Made by a program: the position numbers and the translations under genes. A model generated the notes under the pieces. It was not told the DNA's origin and did no database searches. It saw only the letters and a list, made by a program, of their open reading frames with translations. A stretch of DNA of 15,336 nucleotides from JAMXLO01 sp035492535 (GTDB taxonomy: Bacteria > Pseudomonadota > Alphaproteobacteria > Acetobacterales > Acetobacteraceae), in assembly GCA_035492535.1 (NCBI GenBank), contig DATJJM010000399.1:1-15336 (forward strand), written 5' to 3'. Each line of letters begins with the position of its first letter. Position 1 is the first letter of the stretch. Of the stretch, positions 6,024 to 13,384 are shown in pieces.

Positions 6024-7562
6024 ATGGCGAACAGGCGGCAGAACGACGAACCGATGTATGTCCGGATCGCCGAGTCGATCCGGCGGGATATCGATGCGGG
6101 CCGCTTCCAGGTCGGCGCGCGGCTGGCCGGAAGCCGCTCGATGGCCGTCGCCCTGGGGGTTTCCCGTACCGTCGTACTGATGGCTTACGACCAGCTGGAA
6201 AGCGAGGGCTACCTCGAATCGCGCTCGGGCAGCGGCAGCTACGTGAGTGCGCGCCCCGCCGGCGTGTCCGCGTGCGAGACGTTGGTGGAGGAACAGGTCG
6301 AGGCGCCGGGAGATCCGCGGTTGTCCCGCCTGGCCCGGCGGGCCGTGCTGCCTGCCGTACCCGAGGCGGACCCGCCGGCGCCGGGAGCAAAGGTGATCGA
6401 CGCGGAGGTGATCGAAACGGACCTGATCGATCTTGCGCAGCCGCGCGTGAAGTCCGACCCACGCAGCCTCAAGGCCTGGGTGCAGAACCTGATGGCGCTG
6501 CTGCGCCGTCGCGATGCACCCGACTTCCCCGAACTGCAGGGCGCCGTCGAGCTGCGCAAGGCCGTGGCCGGCTATCTGGGCGTCGAACGGGCGATCGAGG
6601 TCGATCCGGACGACATCCTGATCGTCAGCGGCGCCCAGCAGGCATGCGACCTCATCGCCCGCGTCCTGCTCGACGAAGGCGATGGCGTCGGCGTGGAGGA
6701 ACCCTGCCACTGGAGCGTGCGCCATACCTACGAGGCGATGGGAGCGCGGATCGTGCCGTGCCAGGTGGGCCCGCACGGCCTGGACATCGACCGCCATGCC
6801 GCGGCGCTGGATGGTGTGCGGCTGGTCAACGTGGCCCCGTCCTTCCAGTTCCCCACCGGGGTGGTCATGCCCGAGGAGCGGCGCCGGGCCCTCCTGCAAT
6901 GGGCCTATGCGCACGATGCATGCCTGGTGGAGGACGATTTCGATTGCGAGCACCGCTTCGGCGTGCGCACCTCGCCGTCGTTGTGGTCGCTGGACCGCCA
7001 CGGCCGGGTGATCCACGTGAGCAGCTTTGCACGCTCCATGTTTCCCGCGCTGCAACTGGGCTACATGCTGGTGCCCCGCCCGCTGCGCGAGCGGTTCCTG
7101 GCGGTCAAGTGGCTGGCCGATCGCGGCAGCATGTCGATGCAGCAGCACGTGCTTGCCGCGTGCATCGGCAGCGGCCAGTACCTGCGCGACCTGCGGCGGA
7201 TCGCACACCGTCTGGCTCCCCGCCACCGGGCCTTGCACGACGCGCTGCACGTGCGTCTGGGCAGCGCCATGGCGGTGACCGGCTCGGTGGCAGGCGGATC
7301 GCTCTTCGTGCACTTGCCGCGCTTGCCACGTAGTGCCACCGGGGCCTTGATGGCCGAGGCCCTGGCGCGCGGTGTGCGCATCCGTTCGGCCGAGCGCTTC
7401 CACCGGATGCCGCCCGCTCACGTCACGCTGGTGCTCAGCTACGCCGGCTTGTCCGAGGCGAGCCTCAAGCGAGCCGGCGCCCGGCTCGCCGAGGCCTGTC
7501 TGGCGGTGGAAAAGGGGTCGCCAGAATTGGCGCCGGGAATAATCTGGCAGCCAACGCGTTGA
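6024..7562 (+). CDS. MocR-type regulator (GntR HTH + aminotransferase fold) with altered PLP site
   Basis: A 512-residue protein. Residues 8-76 form a winged helix of the GntR family (MYVRIAESIRRDIDAGRFQ, LGVSRTVVLMAYDQLESEGY). From about residue 145 on it has a class I aminotransferase fold: ILIVSGAQQACDLIARVLLD, the EED/EDD segment EDDFD (303-307) and LQLGYMLVP. In MocR proteins (GabR, PdxR) this domain binds pyridoxal phosphate through a lysine in a FSK(T/S)L(F/L)P motif. Here the motif reads SSFARSMFP, with Arg337 in the lysine position. Other usual pocket residues also differ: Phe306 for Tyr in EDDYD, Phe274 for His in PSHQFP, and EEPCHW for EDPGYP. It may sense a ligand without a Schiff base. 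The ATG at 6024 was chosen over the one at 5967 because GGAGAG lies 5 nt before it. The divergent hydrolase is the obvious regulatory target. Confidence 0.9.
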   Translation: MANRRQNDEPMYVRIAESIRRDIDAGRFQVGARLAGSRSMAVALGVSRTVVLMAYDQLESEGYLESRSGSGSYVSARPAGVSACETLVEEQVEAPGDPRLSRLARRAVLPAVPEADPPAPGAKVIDAEVIETDLIDLAQPRVKSDPRSLKAWVQNLMALLRRRDAPDFPELQGAVELRKAVAGYLGVERAIEVDPDDILIVSGAQQACDLIARVLLDEGDGVGVEEPCHWSVRHTYEAMGARIVPCQVGPHGLDIDRHAAALDGVRLVNVAPSFQFPTGVVMPEERRRALLQWAYAHDACLVEDDFDCEHRFGVRTSPSLWSLDRHGRVIHVSSFARSMFPALQLGYMLVPRPLRERFLAVKWLADRGSMSMQQHVLAACIGSGQYLRDLRRIAHRLAPRHRALHDALHVRLGSAMAVTGSVAGGSLFVHLPRLPRSATGALMAEALARGVRIRSAERFHRMPPAHVTLVLSYAGLSEASLKRAGARLAEACLAVEKGSPELAPGIIWQPTR

Positions 7563-7588
7563 CTTGCTCCGCCCCGCTCTCGAATTGC

Positions 7589-9163
7589 CTATCGACGCTC
7601 CCTTCGCCAGGCCTCGATGATCTCCAGCACCGCGTCGGAGGGCTCCTGGTCGGAACGCCATTCGACCGGTGAGCCGGCATCCAGCAGCAGTCGGCCAACC
7701 GCTTCGTGGTCGCCACATCGGCCTTCCGACATGCGGCTTCCTTCGGCGGCCCAGACCAGTGGCTGCGCGTGAAATTCCCGGTCGCGCACAGCGGTGGAGG
7801 CCCCGCGCGCCAGCAGCAAGCGCGCCGCCTCCACCTGCCCGCTCATCGCCGCACAGTGAAGCGCGGTCTTGCCGATCTCCTCGTCACCGCGATCCGGATC
7901 CAGGCCGCAGGCCAGCAAGGCATCGATCGCCTCCGTATCGCCCTGCTCGGCGGCACGGTACAGCGCCGCGTAGTGATCAGGCCGGAGCTGGGTGCGCAAT
8001 GCCGGATGCCCGGCAAGCATGGCGTCCACCGCGAGACGGTCGCCACGGCTGGCCGTGGCGATCAACTGGTCGACCGGCTCGAGCGCCGCGCTGGCGCCAT
8101 GCAGGGCCAACCACTCCGCCACGGCGCGGTTGCCGTTCATCGCCGCCAGGGCATACGGGGAATACCCGTCGGCCCGGCGCCGCGACAGATCCGCCCCACG
8201 TGCGGCCAGCAGTTCGACCAGGGCCACGTCGCCACGCGTGGCTGCCGCATGCATGGGGCTCTCACCGTTGGGCTCGAAGACCGGGTCCGGATCGGCGCCA
8301 TGATCAAGCAGCCAGCGCACGCCATCGATGGCGTTCGACCACTGCAGGATCGCGTACAGCGTGGCCGCTCCGTCCGTGGCCCAGCGCTGGTTGGCCGAGG
8401 CGCCATGCGCATGCAGGAAATCCAGCCTGGCGATGTCGCCCGCGCTGGCGAGTATCGGCAACGTCACGCCATCGTCGGGATCGGCGCCGGCTTCCAGCAA
8501 CACCTCGGCCACGGCAAGCGAACCGGTCACCAGCATCGCGCCCCACAGCACCGGGCGATGCACGCCATGGTGCTTCCACGGAAAGCGCAGCTGCACGTCT
8601 TCACCCAACGCCAGCAGCCGTCGCGCGATCGCCACCAGGCCATCGGGGTCGGCAAGCCCCGCGGCGTGAAGTGCGGTATGACAGATGTAGTGCAGCGGCC
8701 GCCAGTCGCGTGGCCCGCCCTGCTCCCGCGCAAGGCCGGGGTTTTCGGCCAGCCAGGCTTCCACCCGGACAGCATCCCCCAGTACCAGTGCGGCGTGAAA
8801 GCTGACGCTGGACAGATCGGGATACCGTTCCAGCAATCGGCGCGCACGTCCGCTGCGTCCATCCGTCGCCGCGTCGACGAAGGCGACCACCGCTTCATCA
8901 GCTTGCAGCGTCAGCTCCTCGATGCGCACGGCAAGTGCCTTCCATGAGGGAAAGCCATGCTCGCGCGCCATCACCGACTGGGCGTCGTGGAGCGCCAGGG
9001 AAACGCCGGCCAGGGCATCCATGGGCAGATCGGCGAAAGCAGGCAGGATGCGAAAGCGTTCGAGCGCGGCGGGATCGCCACCTGCGGCCAGTCGCTTGAG
9101 CTCCTTGGCCTGACGCTTCAGCTGATCGATGTCCGGACGGTCCGGAAGAATACGGTGGGTCAT
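7589..9163 (-). CDS. Ankyrin-repeat protein
   Basis: A 524-residue protein without signal peptide or membrane helix. The N-terminal segment DRPDIDQLKRQAKELKRL, with LHDAQSVMAREHGFPSWKAL at 58-77, is a recurrent leader domain of bacterial ankyrin proteins. Ankyrin-like units follow from about residue 120 to 500, for example VAEVLLEAGADPDDG (218-232), ESPMHAAATRGDVALVELLA (301-320), GYSPYALAAMNGNRAVAEWL (333-352) and KTALHCAAMSGQVEAARLLL (432-451). Ankyrin repeats bind protein partners; no enzymatic domain is seen, so the partner and role are unknown. The frame opens 16 codons earlier, but GGAGG 8 nt before the ATG at 9163 decides the start. It ends 26 nt from the convergent MocR gene with no clear terminator between. 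Confidence 0.88.
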   Translation of the reverse strand: MTHRILPDRPDIDQLKRQAKELKRLAAGGDPAALERFRILPAFADLPMDALAGVSLALHDAQSVMAREHGFPSWKALAVRIEELTLQADEAVVAFVDAATDGRSGRARRLLERYPDLSSVSFHAALVLGDAVRVEAWLAENPGLAREQGGPRDWRPLHYICHTALHAAGLADPDGLVAIARRLLALGEDVQLRFPWKHHGVHRPVLWGAMLVTGSLAVAEVLLEAGADPDDGVTLPILASAGDIARLDFLHAHGASANQRWATDGAATLYAILQWSNAIDGVRWLLDHGADPDPVFEPNGESPMHAAATRGDVALVELLAARGADLSRRRADGYSPYALAAMNGNRAVAEWLALHGASAALEPVDQLIATASRGDRLAVDAMLAGHPALRTQLRPDHYAALYRAAEQGDTEAIDALLACGLDPDRGDEEIGKTALHCAAMSGQVEAARLLLARGASTAVRDREFHAQPLVWAAEGSRMSEGRCGDHEAVGRLLLDAGSPVEWRSDQEPSDAVLEIIEAWRRERR

Positions 9164-9344
9164 CACGACAACCTCCATGCAGAGGCCGGCGGTCCGCAAG
9201 CTGGCCAGCACGGAGACGGGATGCCGTCATGCGTGTTCAACCAGGGTGGACTCCGTCCTTCGCGCGGACCCGCGAGCGCCCCGAAGCGCCCGGTGATGAT
9301 GCGCCACGCACTCGCAAAGAATCAACACGCAGGGACGGAGGATA

Positions 9345-9365
9345 AGTGAACCCGAGCCCGCTTTT
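9345..9365 (+). repeat. Left copy of the inverted repeat around the GFA gene
   Basis: AGTGAACCCGA followed by GCCCGCTTTT. It lies 6 nt beyond the stop codon of the GFA gene. Its reverse complement recurs at 9942-9962 with 19 of 21 positions identical. The core AGTGAACC also occurs at 12787-12797 and 13297-13333. Confidence 0.75.
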
Positions 9366-9371
9366 CCTTGG

Positions 9372-9773
9372 TCAGTGGTGGCCGGGTTCCCACTCCGCGT
9401 ACGCCGGAATGTGTGGACCGTATTGAAGCCAGGGAACCTCGTCCGACGCCCAGATATGCCACTGCGGCGTCTGGCCGGGGTCGTCGTCGAGCGTGGCGAC
9501 TCGCACGATGACCGCATCGAGCCCGTCGCGCCGGGCGATCAGCGGGCTGCCGCAGTGGCCGCAGAAATAGCGCCGCTTGCCCGGCGACGACTCGTACGAC
9601 TTGAGCACGTCGGTGCCGCGCAGCCAGCGGAAGTGCTCGTGCTTCACGCAGGCAGCGGTGTTGAACGCCGAGGCGTGGGCCTTGCGGCAATAGCGGCACG
9701 AGCAATGTTCGATCGGCGAGTCGAGTTGGGTGACCTCATACCCGACCTGGCCGCACAGGCAACTGCCACGCAT
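9372..9773 (-). CDS. GFA-family zinc protein (glutathione-dependent formaldehyde-activating-like)
   Basis: A 133-residue protein of the GFA/CENP-V fold. The zinc-binding cysteines are in the expected order: CLC at 5-7, CSCRYC at 24-29 and CGHC at 71-74. MRGSCLCGQVGYEV at the start and YFCGHCGSPL in the middle are typical. Founding members were named for catalysing S-hydroxymethylglutathione formation, but most homologues have no proven reaction, so the annotation should stay at family level. It is cytosolic and of normal length. AGGAG lies 7 nt upstream of the ATG. The gene is alone on its transcript and is bracketed by a 21-bp imperfect inverted repeat, which suggests it moved as a single-gene unit. 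Confidence 0.92.
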   Translation of the reverse strand: MRGSCLCGQVGYEVTQLDSPIEHCSCRYCRKAHASAFNTAACVKHEHFRWLRGTDVLKSYESSPGKRRYFCGHCGSPLIARRDGLDAVIVRVATLDDDPGQTPQWHIWASDEVPWLQYGPHIPAYAEWEPGHH

Positions 9774-9941
9774 GACGTTGGACTCCTTGAGAGGGCATGC
9801 AGCGGGAGGCGCTCCCGCCCACAGGGCAATAATAACGACAAGCGGACGGAGGCTTCGACGCGCTTGCCGTTGCGCGCCGGACTGTCCTCAACGGCGCGAC
9901 CATGCCGGCGATTTTAAGATCCCCCGATCCACAACAGCCCC

Positions 9942-9962
9942 AAACGCGGGGTCGGGTTCACT
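9942..9962 (-). repeat. Right copy of the inverted repeat around the GFA gene
   Basis: AAACGCGGGGTCGGGTTCACT on the plus strand is the inverted partner of 9345-9365, with 2 mismatches in 21. It lies 168 nt upstream of the GFA start codon and 72 nt past the stop of the next minus-strand gene, so the two copies enclose just the GFA gene and its promoter. Confidence 0.75.
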
Positions 9963-10034
9963 CGTCCCATCCGGATTGAGGTGGCAGGCCAACCTGCTCG
10001 CCCGACTTCGCAGGTCGCCCCCGGCGCCGTTTCC

Positions 10035-10412
10035 TCAGCCGGGCGATCGCAGCACCAGCCAGGCCATCACCAGCGCGGCGGTCAGCACGCCCACGGAGGC
10101 CAGACCGAGCAGCGGTCCGATCGTCGGCTCGGGAACCAGCCTGGCGTAAAGCAGCACCAGGCCCACGGACATCACCAGCGCCGCCAGCTGATGCAGGTAG
10201 AACTGGAAGCCAGCGAGCCGGGCAGGTGCGCCGACAAGCCACAACTTGTGGATCAACGCGTAGATGAAGGACACCACGAAGCCCACCAGCAGGATATGCG
10301 CGTGCGCAACAAACAATGCGTGGTTGTGCGAAGCCGCCATGTAGATGCCGAGCCCCATGCCCGCGATGGCATAGGCAAAACCGCAGAGCAAGAATCTCCG
10401 ATCGAGCGTCAT
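10035..10412 (-). CDS. Small histidine-rich membrane protein, heme-copper oxidase-like segment
   Basis: A 125-residue protein with four predicted membrane segments (about 8-27, 36-58, 72-91 and 101-121). Histidines cluster at 29, 31, 37, 39, 55 and 74. The stretch HAHILLVGFVVSFIYALIHK resembles the heme-ligating helix of heme-copper oxidase subunit I (CcoN/NorB type), where an H-x-H precedes a glycine-containing helix. The protein is far too short to be an oxidase and I do not know an assigned function. A run of G (GGGGGAA) lies ahead of the ATG. Transcribed alone, divergently from the gene at 10650. It may bind heme or be an isolated relative of the oxidase fold. Confidence 0.75.
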   Translation of the reverse strand: MTLDRRFLLCGFAYAIAGMGLGIYMAASHNHALFVAHAHILLVGFVVSFIYALIHKLWLVGAPARLAGFQFYLHQLAALVMSVGLVLLYARLVPEPTIGPLLGLASVGVLTAALVMAWLVLRSPG

Positions 10413-10649
10413 GTCGTTTCCCCCGAGTGGTCAGTGACCGGCACCGATGCCGCACGATGCGCTGCCGGTTGCGCACCGCCGCTGGGCGATTGTGCTACAG
10501 ATCTTCGGGCCGCTGCATGTCACGCCGGCATGCGGAAACTCAGGCAAGTGCCATTCGTTCCCGGGATCTTTTCTCGCCCTTTTTGCCGACTCGGTGCGGG
10601 TATAGGATTCGCGGCATCCAGCAGCGACTCCACGATGGAAGGAACAGAC

Positions 10650-11360
10650 ATGGCCATGGGCAAGGGTGGTCCAAACTACTGGTGGACTGAGGGTGACGCG
10701 CGACGCGCATGCGAAAAAGCACTCGCAGGCGTGGCGTTCTTGGTGACGGTTCCGCCGGCGCACCAATTCCGACTGGTTCCCGGGCAGAAGACGGTGGCGG
10801 GCCAATGGATCTCGGACGACAGCGATTTCGCCGGCAACCTGATTGCCCACATCACGATGTCGATCGACAAGCTCACGCTCAGCCCGATCCCGGCAGAGCG
10901 AGCCGCGAAGGCCAGGAAGAAATCGAAGGATGCAGACAGTGAGGCGCTTTACCACGCCACGCTGGAAGTGAGCGGGCTTCACTACACAGTTCGCAAGAAG
11001 GCAGATTCGACGTGGATCGAACAGAACATCGATACGGTCATACGCGACATGGAGGTCCAACCAACCACGCCGGAGGTACAGCGATACAAGCAGATCCAGG
11101 CCGAGTCGCTTCACATGGGCCTGCTTAACGACACCTGGAATAGCGGCAACAAGTCCAACTCGGACGCCGCCAAGCGCGCACTCGGCATCACGGCTCGAAC
11201 CCAGATGCCCGCCGATCTCGACAAGGTCAAGGGATTGATCGCGTCGGTAGGTGCCACCAGCCTGCAAGGCAAATCGTTCACATACACAAGTGCCGGCGCC
11301 AAGAAGAGCAACACCGAAAAAGTGCTGACCGCCCACACGGTGATCATCACCGTGACCTGA
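10650..11360 (+). CDS. Unrecognised soluble protein of 236 residues
   Basis: I do not recognise a family. The protein begins MAMGKGGPNYWWTEGDARRA, has no signal peptide or membrane helix, and alternates helix-like and strand-like stretches: LAGVAFLVTVPPAHQFRLVP, IAHITMSIDKLTLSP, a charged Lys-rich linker (AAKARKKSKDADSE), ATLEVSGLHYTVRKK, and a C-terminus with FTYTSAG and HTVIITVT. The amino-acid make-up is less Arg/Ala-rich than its neighbours and the base composition a little lower in GC, which may point to later acquisition. I chose the ATG at 10650 because AAGGA lies 6 nt upstream; an ATG at 10635 is in frame but overlaps that site. It stands alone and ends at a hairpin shared with a convergent gene. 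Confidence 0.75.
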   Translation: MAMGKGGPNYWWTEGDARRACEKALAGVAFLVTVPPAHQFRLVPGQKTVAGQWISDDSDFAGNLIAHITMSIDKLTLSPIPAERAAKARKKSKDADSEALYHATLEVSGLHYTVRKKADSTWIEQNIDTVIRDMEVQPTTPEVQRYKQIQAESLHMGLLNDTWNSGNKSNSDAAKRALGITARTQMPADLDKVKGLIASVGATSLQGKSFTYTSAGAKKSNTEKVLTAHTVIITVT

Positions 11361-11382
11361 ACTGCACAGCCAACGCATGGCC

Positions 11383-11410
11383 AACGGGGGCAGGTCGAGG
11401 TGGCCCCGTT
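11383..11410. terminator. Hairpin between convergent genes
   Basis: AACGGGG (11383-11389) and CCCCGTT (11404-11410) form a 7-bp stem with a 14-nt loop between two convergent genes. It is followed on the plus strand by CTGCTTT, only a short T run, and by none on the minus strand. A weak bidirectional terminator is plausible. Confidence 0.45.
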
Positions 11411-11436
11411 CTGCTTTGGCCGCCGTTCGAACGCGT

Positions 11437-12258
11437 CTACATCGCGGGCATCACGGCAGGCGTCCCGTCTGACCAGGTGGCGACGCCGACCAGCAGAACC
11501 GACAGCGGCGGCAGCTTGGCGGCATCGGCCTGGTGATCCGTCGCGTAGAACCAGTAGTTGCCGCCGAAGACGGGGGAGCCGGACGCGTTGGCGCCCCAGT
11601 CGGCGCCATCCCTGGACGGGATGTAGAACATGACGTGCGCCATGTCATGGCCGCCGTCGTCGGAAAGATAGGACGACTTCGACATCATGTAGCACATGGC
11701 GCCCGGGCCCAGCGGCGGGATTTCCCCGCTGCGAAGGGCAGCCCCGATGCGGTCGGCGACTTCGGCGTCGGAGCGACCGGCAAGGGTCATCGCCGTGCGA
11801 AGTCTGGCGATCGGCGTCATGCTGCGCGCGGCCTGCGGGTTGTCGCATCCTGCGGCGCGGATCTTCGGGTTCCATCGCTCGGGCCAGTCCGGCGCACCGC
11901 TGAAACCCCTGGCCACCCAGCAGACGAATCCGTTGGTACCGGTGACCGCGGTTTCGTAGCCCTTGGGGGTCAGGACCAGGACGGTCGCGTCCCTGGAAAT
12001 GGAAGCGGGTGCGGCGCTTCGGGCCAGCGCGATTTCCTGACCACGTTCCATCAGGTAGGCCTTGACGGGGGCCATGCGGGGATAGGACTCCGCCGCATGC
12101 GCGACAGCGCCGGTCAAGGCGAAACCGACCAGGGCCGCACAAGCCATCCGCCTGGCGGCAAGCCTGCCCGTCAAGCGCGGATTCGCCGGCCTCCCCACGG
12201 TGCGGAGAGAGCCGCGTTCATGGCTGCCAGACATCCTTGCGATCGTCGTCATCAACAT
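11437..12258 (-). CDS. Unrecognised exported protein
   Basis: A 273-residue protein with a long N-terminal region followed by a signal peptide core (ARRMACAALVGFALTGAVAHA, about 35-55), with likely cleavage before AESYPRM. Translation may start at residue 1, where AGAGGG lies upstream, or at Met38. The mature part has three cysteines (113, 138, 189), and well-formed segments VLVLTPKGYETAVTGTNGFV, WPERWNPKIRAAGCD, and a His/Asp-containing GGHDMAHVMFYIP (202-214). The composition and order suggest a conserved globular domain, but I cannot name the family or an active site. It stands alone on its strand, upstream of an insertion-sequence remnant. Confidence 0.75.
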   Translation of the reverse strand: MLMTTIARMSGSHERGSLRTVGRPANPRLTGRLAARRMACAALVGFALTGAVAHAAESYPRMAPVKAYLMERGQEIALARSAAPASISRDATVLVLTPKGYETAVTGTNGFVCWVARGFSGAPDWPERWNPKIRAAGCDNPQAARSMTPIARLRTAMTLAGRSDAEVADRIGAALRSGEIPPLGPGAMCYMMSKSSYLSDDGGHDMAHVMFYIPSRDGADWGANASGSPVFGGNYWFYATDHQADAAKLPPLSVLLVGVATWSDGTPAVMPAM

Positions 12259-12391
12259 GGCGTTGCCCTCTGGATAGCGCCGGCTGCGCGGCTCGATTCA
12301 CGGTTCTTGCTGCACGGCCCTTCCCGACCGCTCATCGGAACGACGAGTCGGATCGTCCGGAATCGACATCAAGCTGGAAATTTCTTCCGCT

Positions 12392-12622
12392 TCACGGGTG
12401 CGTAGCATCCGGCTCCGCTCGCTGGCAAGGCAAGACGAAGCGGACGGCTGCATCGGTCGGGATCATTTCCCGGCGGGCCGGGAAAAAGCTCGACGGGTCG
12501 AGCAAACAAGCTGGCGCGTCGGGTTCGGGGGCCCGGCACCGCAGCACCGGCGTGCCGTCACCATCCATGACGGCCAATACGCTGTTGCTGGAATGCAGAT
12601 CGATGGCTGCGTAAAGTGACAT
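12392..12622 (-). pseudogene. IS110-family transposase, N-terminal remnant
   Basis: The frame starts MSLYAAIDLHSSNSVLAVMD, the typical N-terminus of IS110-family transposases with the first acidic residue of the DEDD (RuvC-like) catalytic set (Asp8). AGGAGG lies 5 nt before the ATG. Similarity ends at about residue 33 (RCRAPE); the remaining 43 residues are unlike the family, and an intact transposase would be over 300 residues. This is an insertion sequence reduced by deletion to its first tenth. Nothing downstream restores the frame. Confidence 0.82.
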
Positions 12623-12704
12623 GGCTGCCTCCTGTCGCGGGGCGACGTCGAAACCGTGGTAGTTCCAACGTACCGCCAGCGCAGGAGGCGGCGACATGAG
12701 TCTT

Positions 12705-12748
12705 CAGGGACAATTTGACGAGGCCTTTGGCGGCCCTAAATTGCCCTG
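12705..12748. repeat. Imperfect hairpin near the IS110 remnant
   Basis: CAGGGACAATTT (12705-12716) pairs with AAATTGCCCTG (12738-12748), giving 11 paired bases with one bulged A; the inner part (GGCC ... GGCC) can extend the structure. Just beyond, GACACCTT is repeated directly at 12747-12754 and 12762-12769. It lies between the IS110 remnant and the end of the RDD gene and may be an insertion-sequence end. Confidence 0.5.
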
Positions 12749-12786
12749 ACACCTTCGCCGGACACCTTTTCCGAAAAAAGAGAAAC

Positions 12787-12797
12787 AAAGTGAACCT
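12787..12797 (+). repeat. Left copy of the inverted repeat around the RDD gene
   Basis: AAAGTGAACCT, overlapping the RDD stop codon. Its exact reverse complement is at 13299-13309, 36 nt before the RDD start codon. Confidence 0.6.
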
Positions 12798-13263
12798 ACT
12801 TAACCGGGCTTCGAACGAGTACGACTTGAGTCTTTGGAATGGAATCGTGCCAGCCTGTCTCGCCGAAGAAGGAAAGCGCATCAAACGGGATGAAGCGGCA
12901 CAGCGTACGACCGACGACCTGGCCGAACACTGGCTTGTCACCTTGCTGGCTGACCACCATGGTCCCGAGCACCAACTTTCCCGGCGTGCGCGCCCAAATG
13001 CCTTCGAAAAAACAGTAGTAAGCAAGCATCAACATCAGTCCGAGCATAAAGTCCGGGACCCTTCTGAGCGCGGCGACGCCCGCCTGGCCGAACAACACTC
13101 CAACCAACACGCCGAACAGCGCCATCACCAATACCAGGCAGACGTAATCGATCAGCCATGTTCCAAGTCGGCGCCAATTGCTCGCCCGTTCGCGTCGCTG
13201 CTCCGTCACCGACTCGGTCAACGCGCTGTCGGGTGGCAGATAAGGATTGAATTCGTTAGTCAC
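12796..13263 (-). CDS. RDD-family membrane protein
   Basis: A 155-residue inner-membrane protein. After a short polar N-terminus beginning MTNEFNPYLPP comes WRRLGTWLIDYVCLVLVMAL with the family Arg and Asp, a second hydrophobic region (LGLMLMLAYYCFF), then EGIWARTPGKLVLGTMVV and GRTLCRFIPFDALSFFG, ending GWHDSIPKTQVV. The segments TPGK and CRFIPFDALS are well conserved in the RDD family, whose function is mostly unknown; some members have been linked to ion transport. The start is GTG with AAGGGGG 6 nt upstream. Its ends coincide with an 11-bp perfect inverted repeat, suggesting a mobile or cassette-like single-gene unit. Confidence 0.9.
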   Translation of the reverse strand: MTNEFNPYLPPDSALTESVTEQRRERASNWRRLGTWLIDYVCLVLVMALFGVLVGVLFGQAGVAALRRVPDFMLGLMLMLAYYCFFEGIWARTPGKLVLGTMVVSQQGDKPVFGQVVGRTLCRFIPFDALSFFGETGWHDSIPKTQVVLVRSPVK

Positions 13264-13296
13264 TACGTTCCCCCTTCATGGATTTCATCAACGACC

Positions 13297-13333
13297 TCAG
13301 GTTCACTTTCGTACATGGGATAAGTGAACCTGA
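13297..13333. repeat. Inverted repeat (hairpin) of the TGAACC motif family
   Basis: TCAGGTTCACTT (13297-13308) and AAGTGAACCTGA (13322-13333) are perfect 12-bp arms with a 13-nt loop. It lies between the stop of the pilin-fusion gene and the start of the RDD gene. The left arm is also the right-hand partner of the repeat at 12787-12797. No T run follows, so it is more likely a dispersed repeat unit than a terminator. Confidence 0.8.
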
Positions 13334-13384
13334 CCTGTTACTGGAAGTGCATTTTGACCCCGTCCCCGGTTTCCCCATCCTATT

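Noticed and set aside
5946..7718. 590-codon open frame on the minus strand
   Set aside because: Antisense to the MocR gene, whose domains are unmistakable; no domain in this frame.
8650..8662. GGCAAGCCCCGCG, similar to half of the RAE-like repeat
   Set aside because: It lies inside the ankyrin gene and lacks the second arm.
7669..8947. Two long overlapping plus-strand frames
   Set aside because: Both antisense to the ankyrin-repeat gene and made of Arg/Pro/Gly-rich sequence.
12715..13323. 202-codon plus-strand frame
   Set aside because: Antisense to the RDD gene; the RDD motifs on the other strand are clear.
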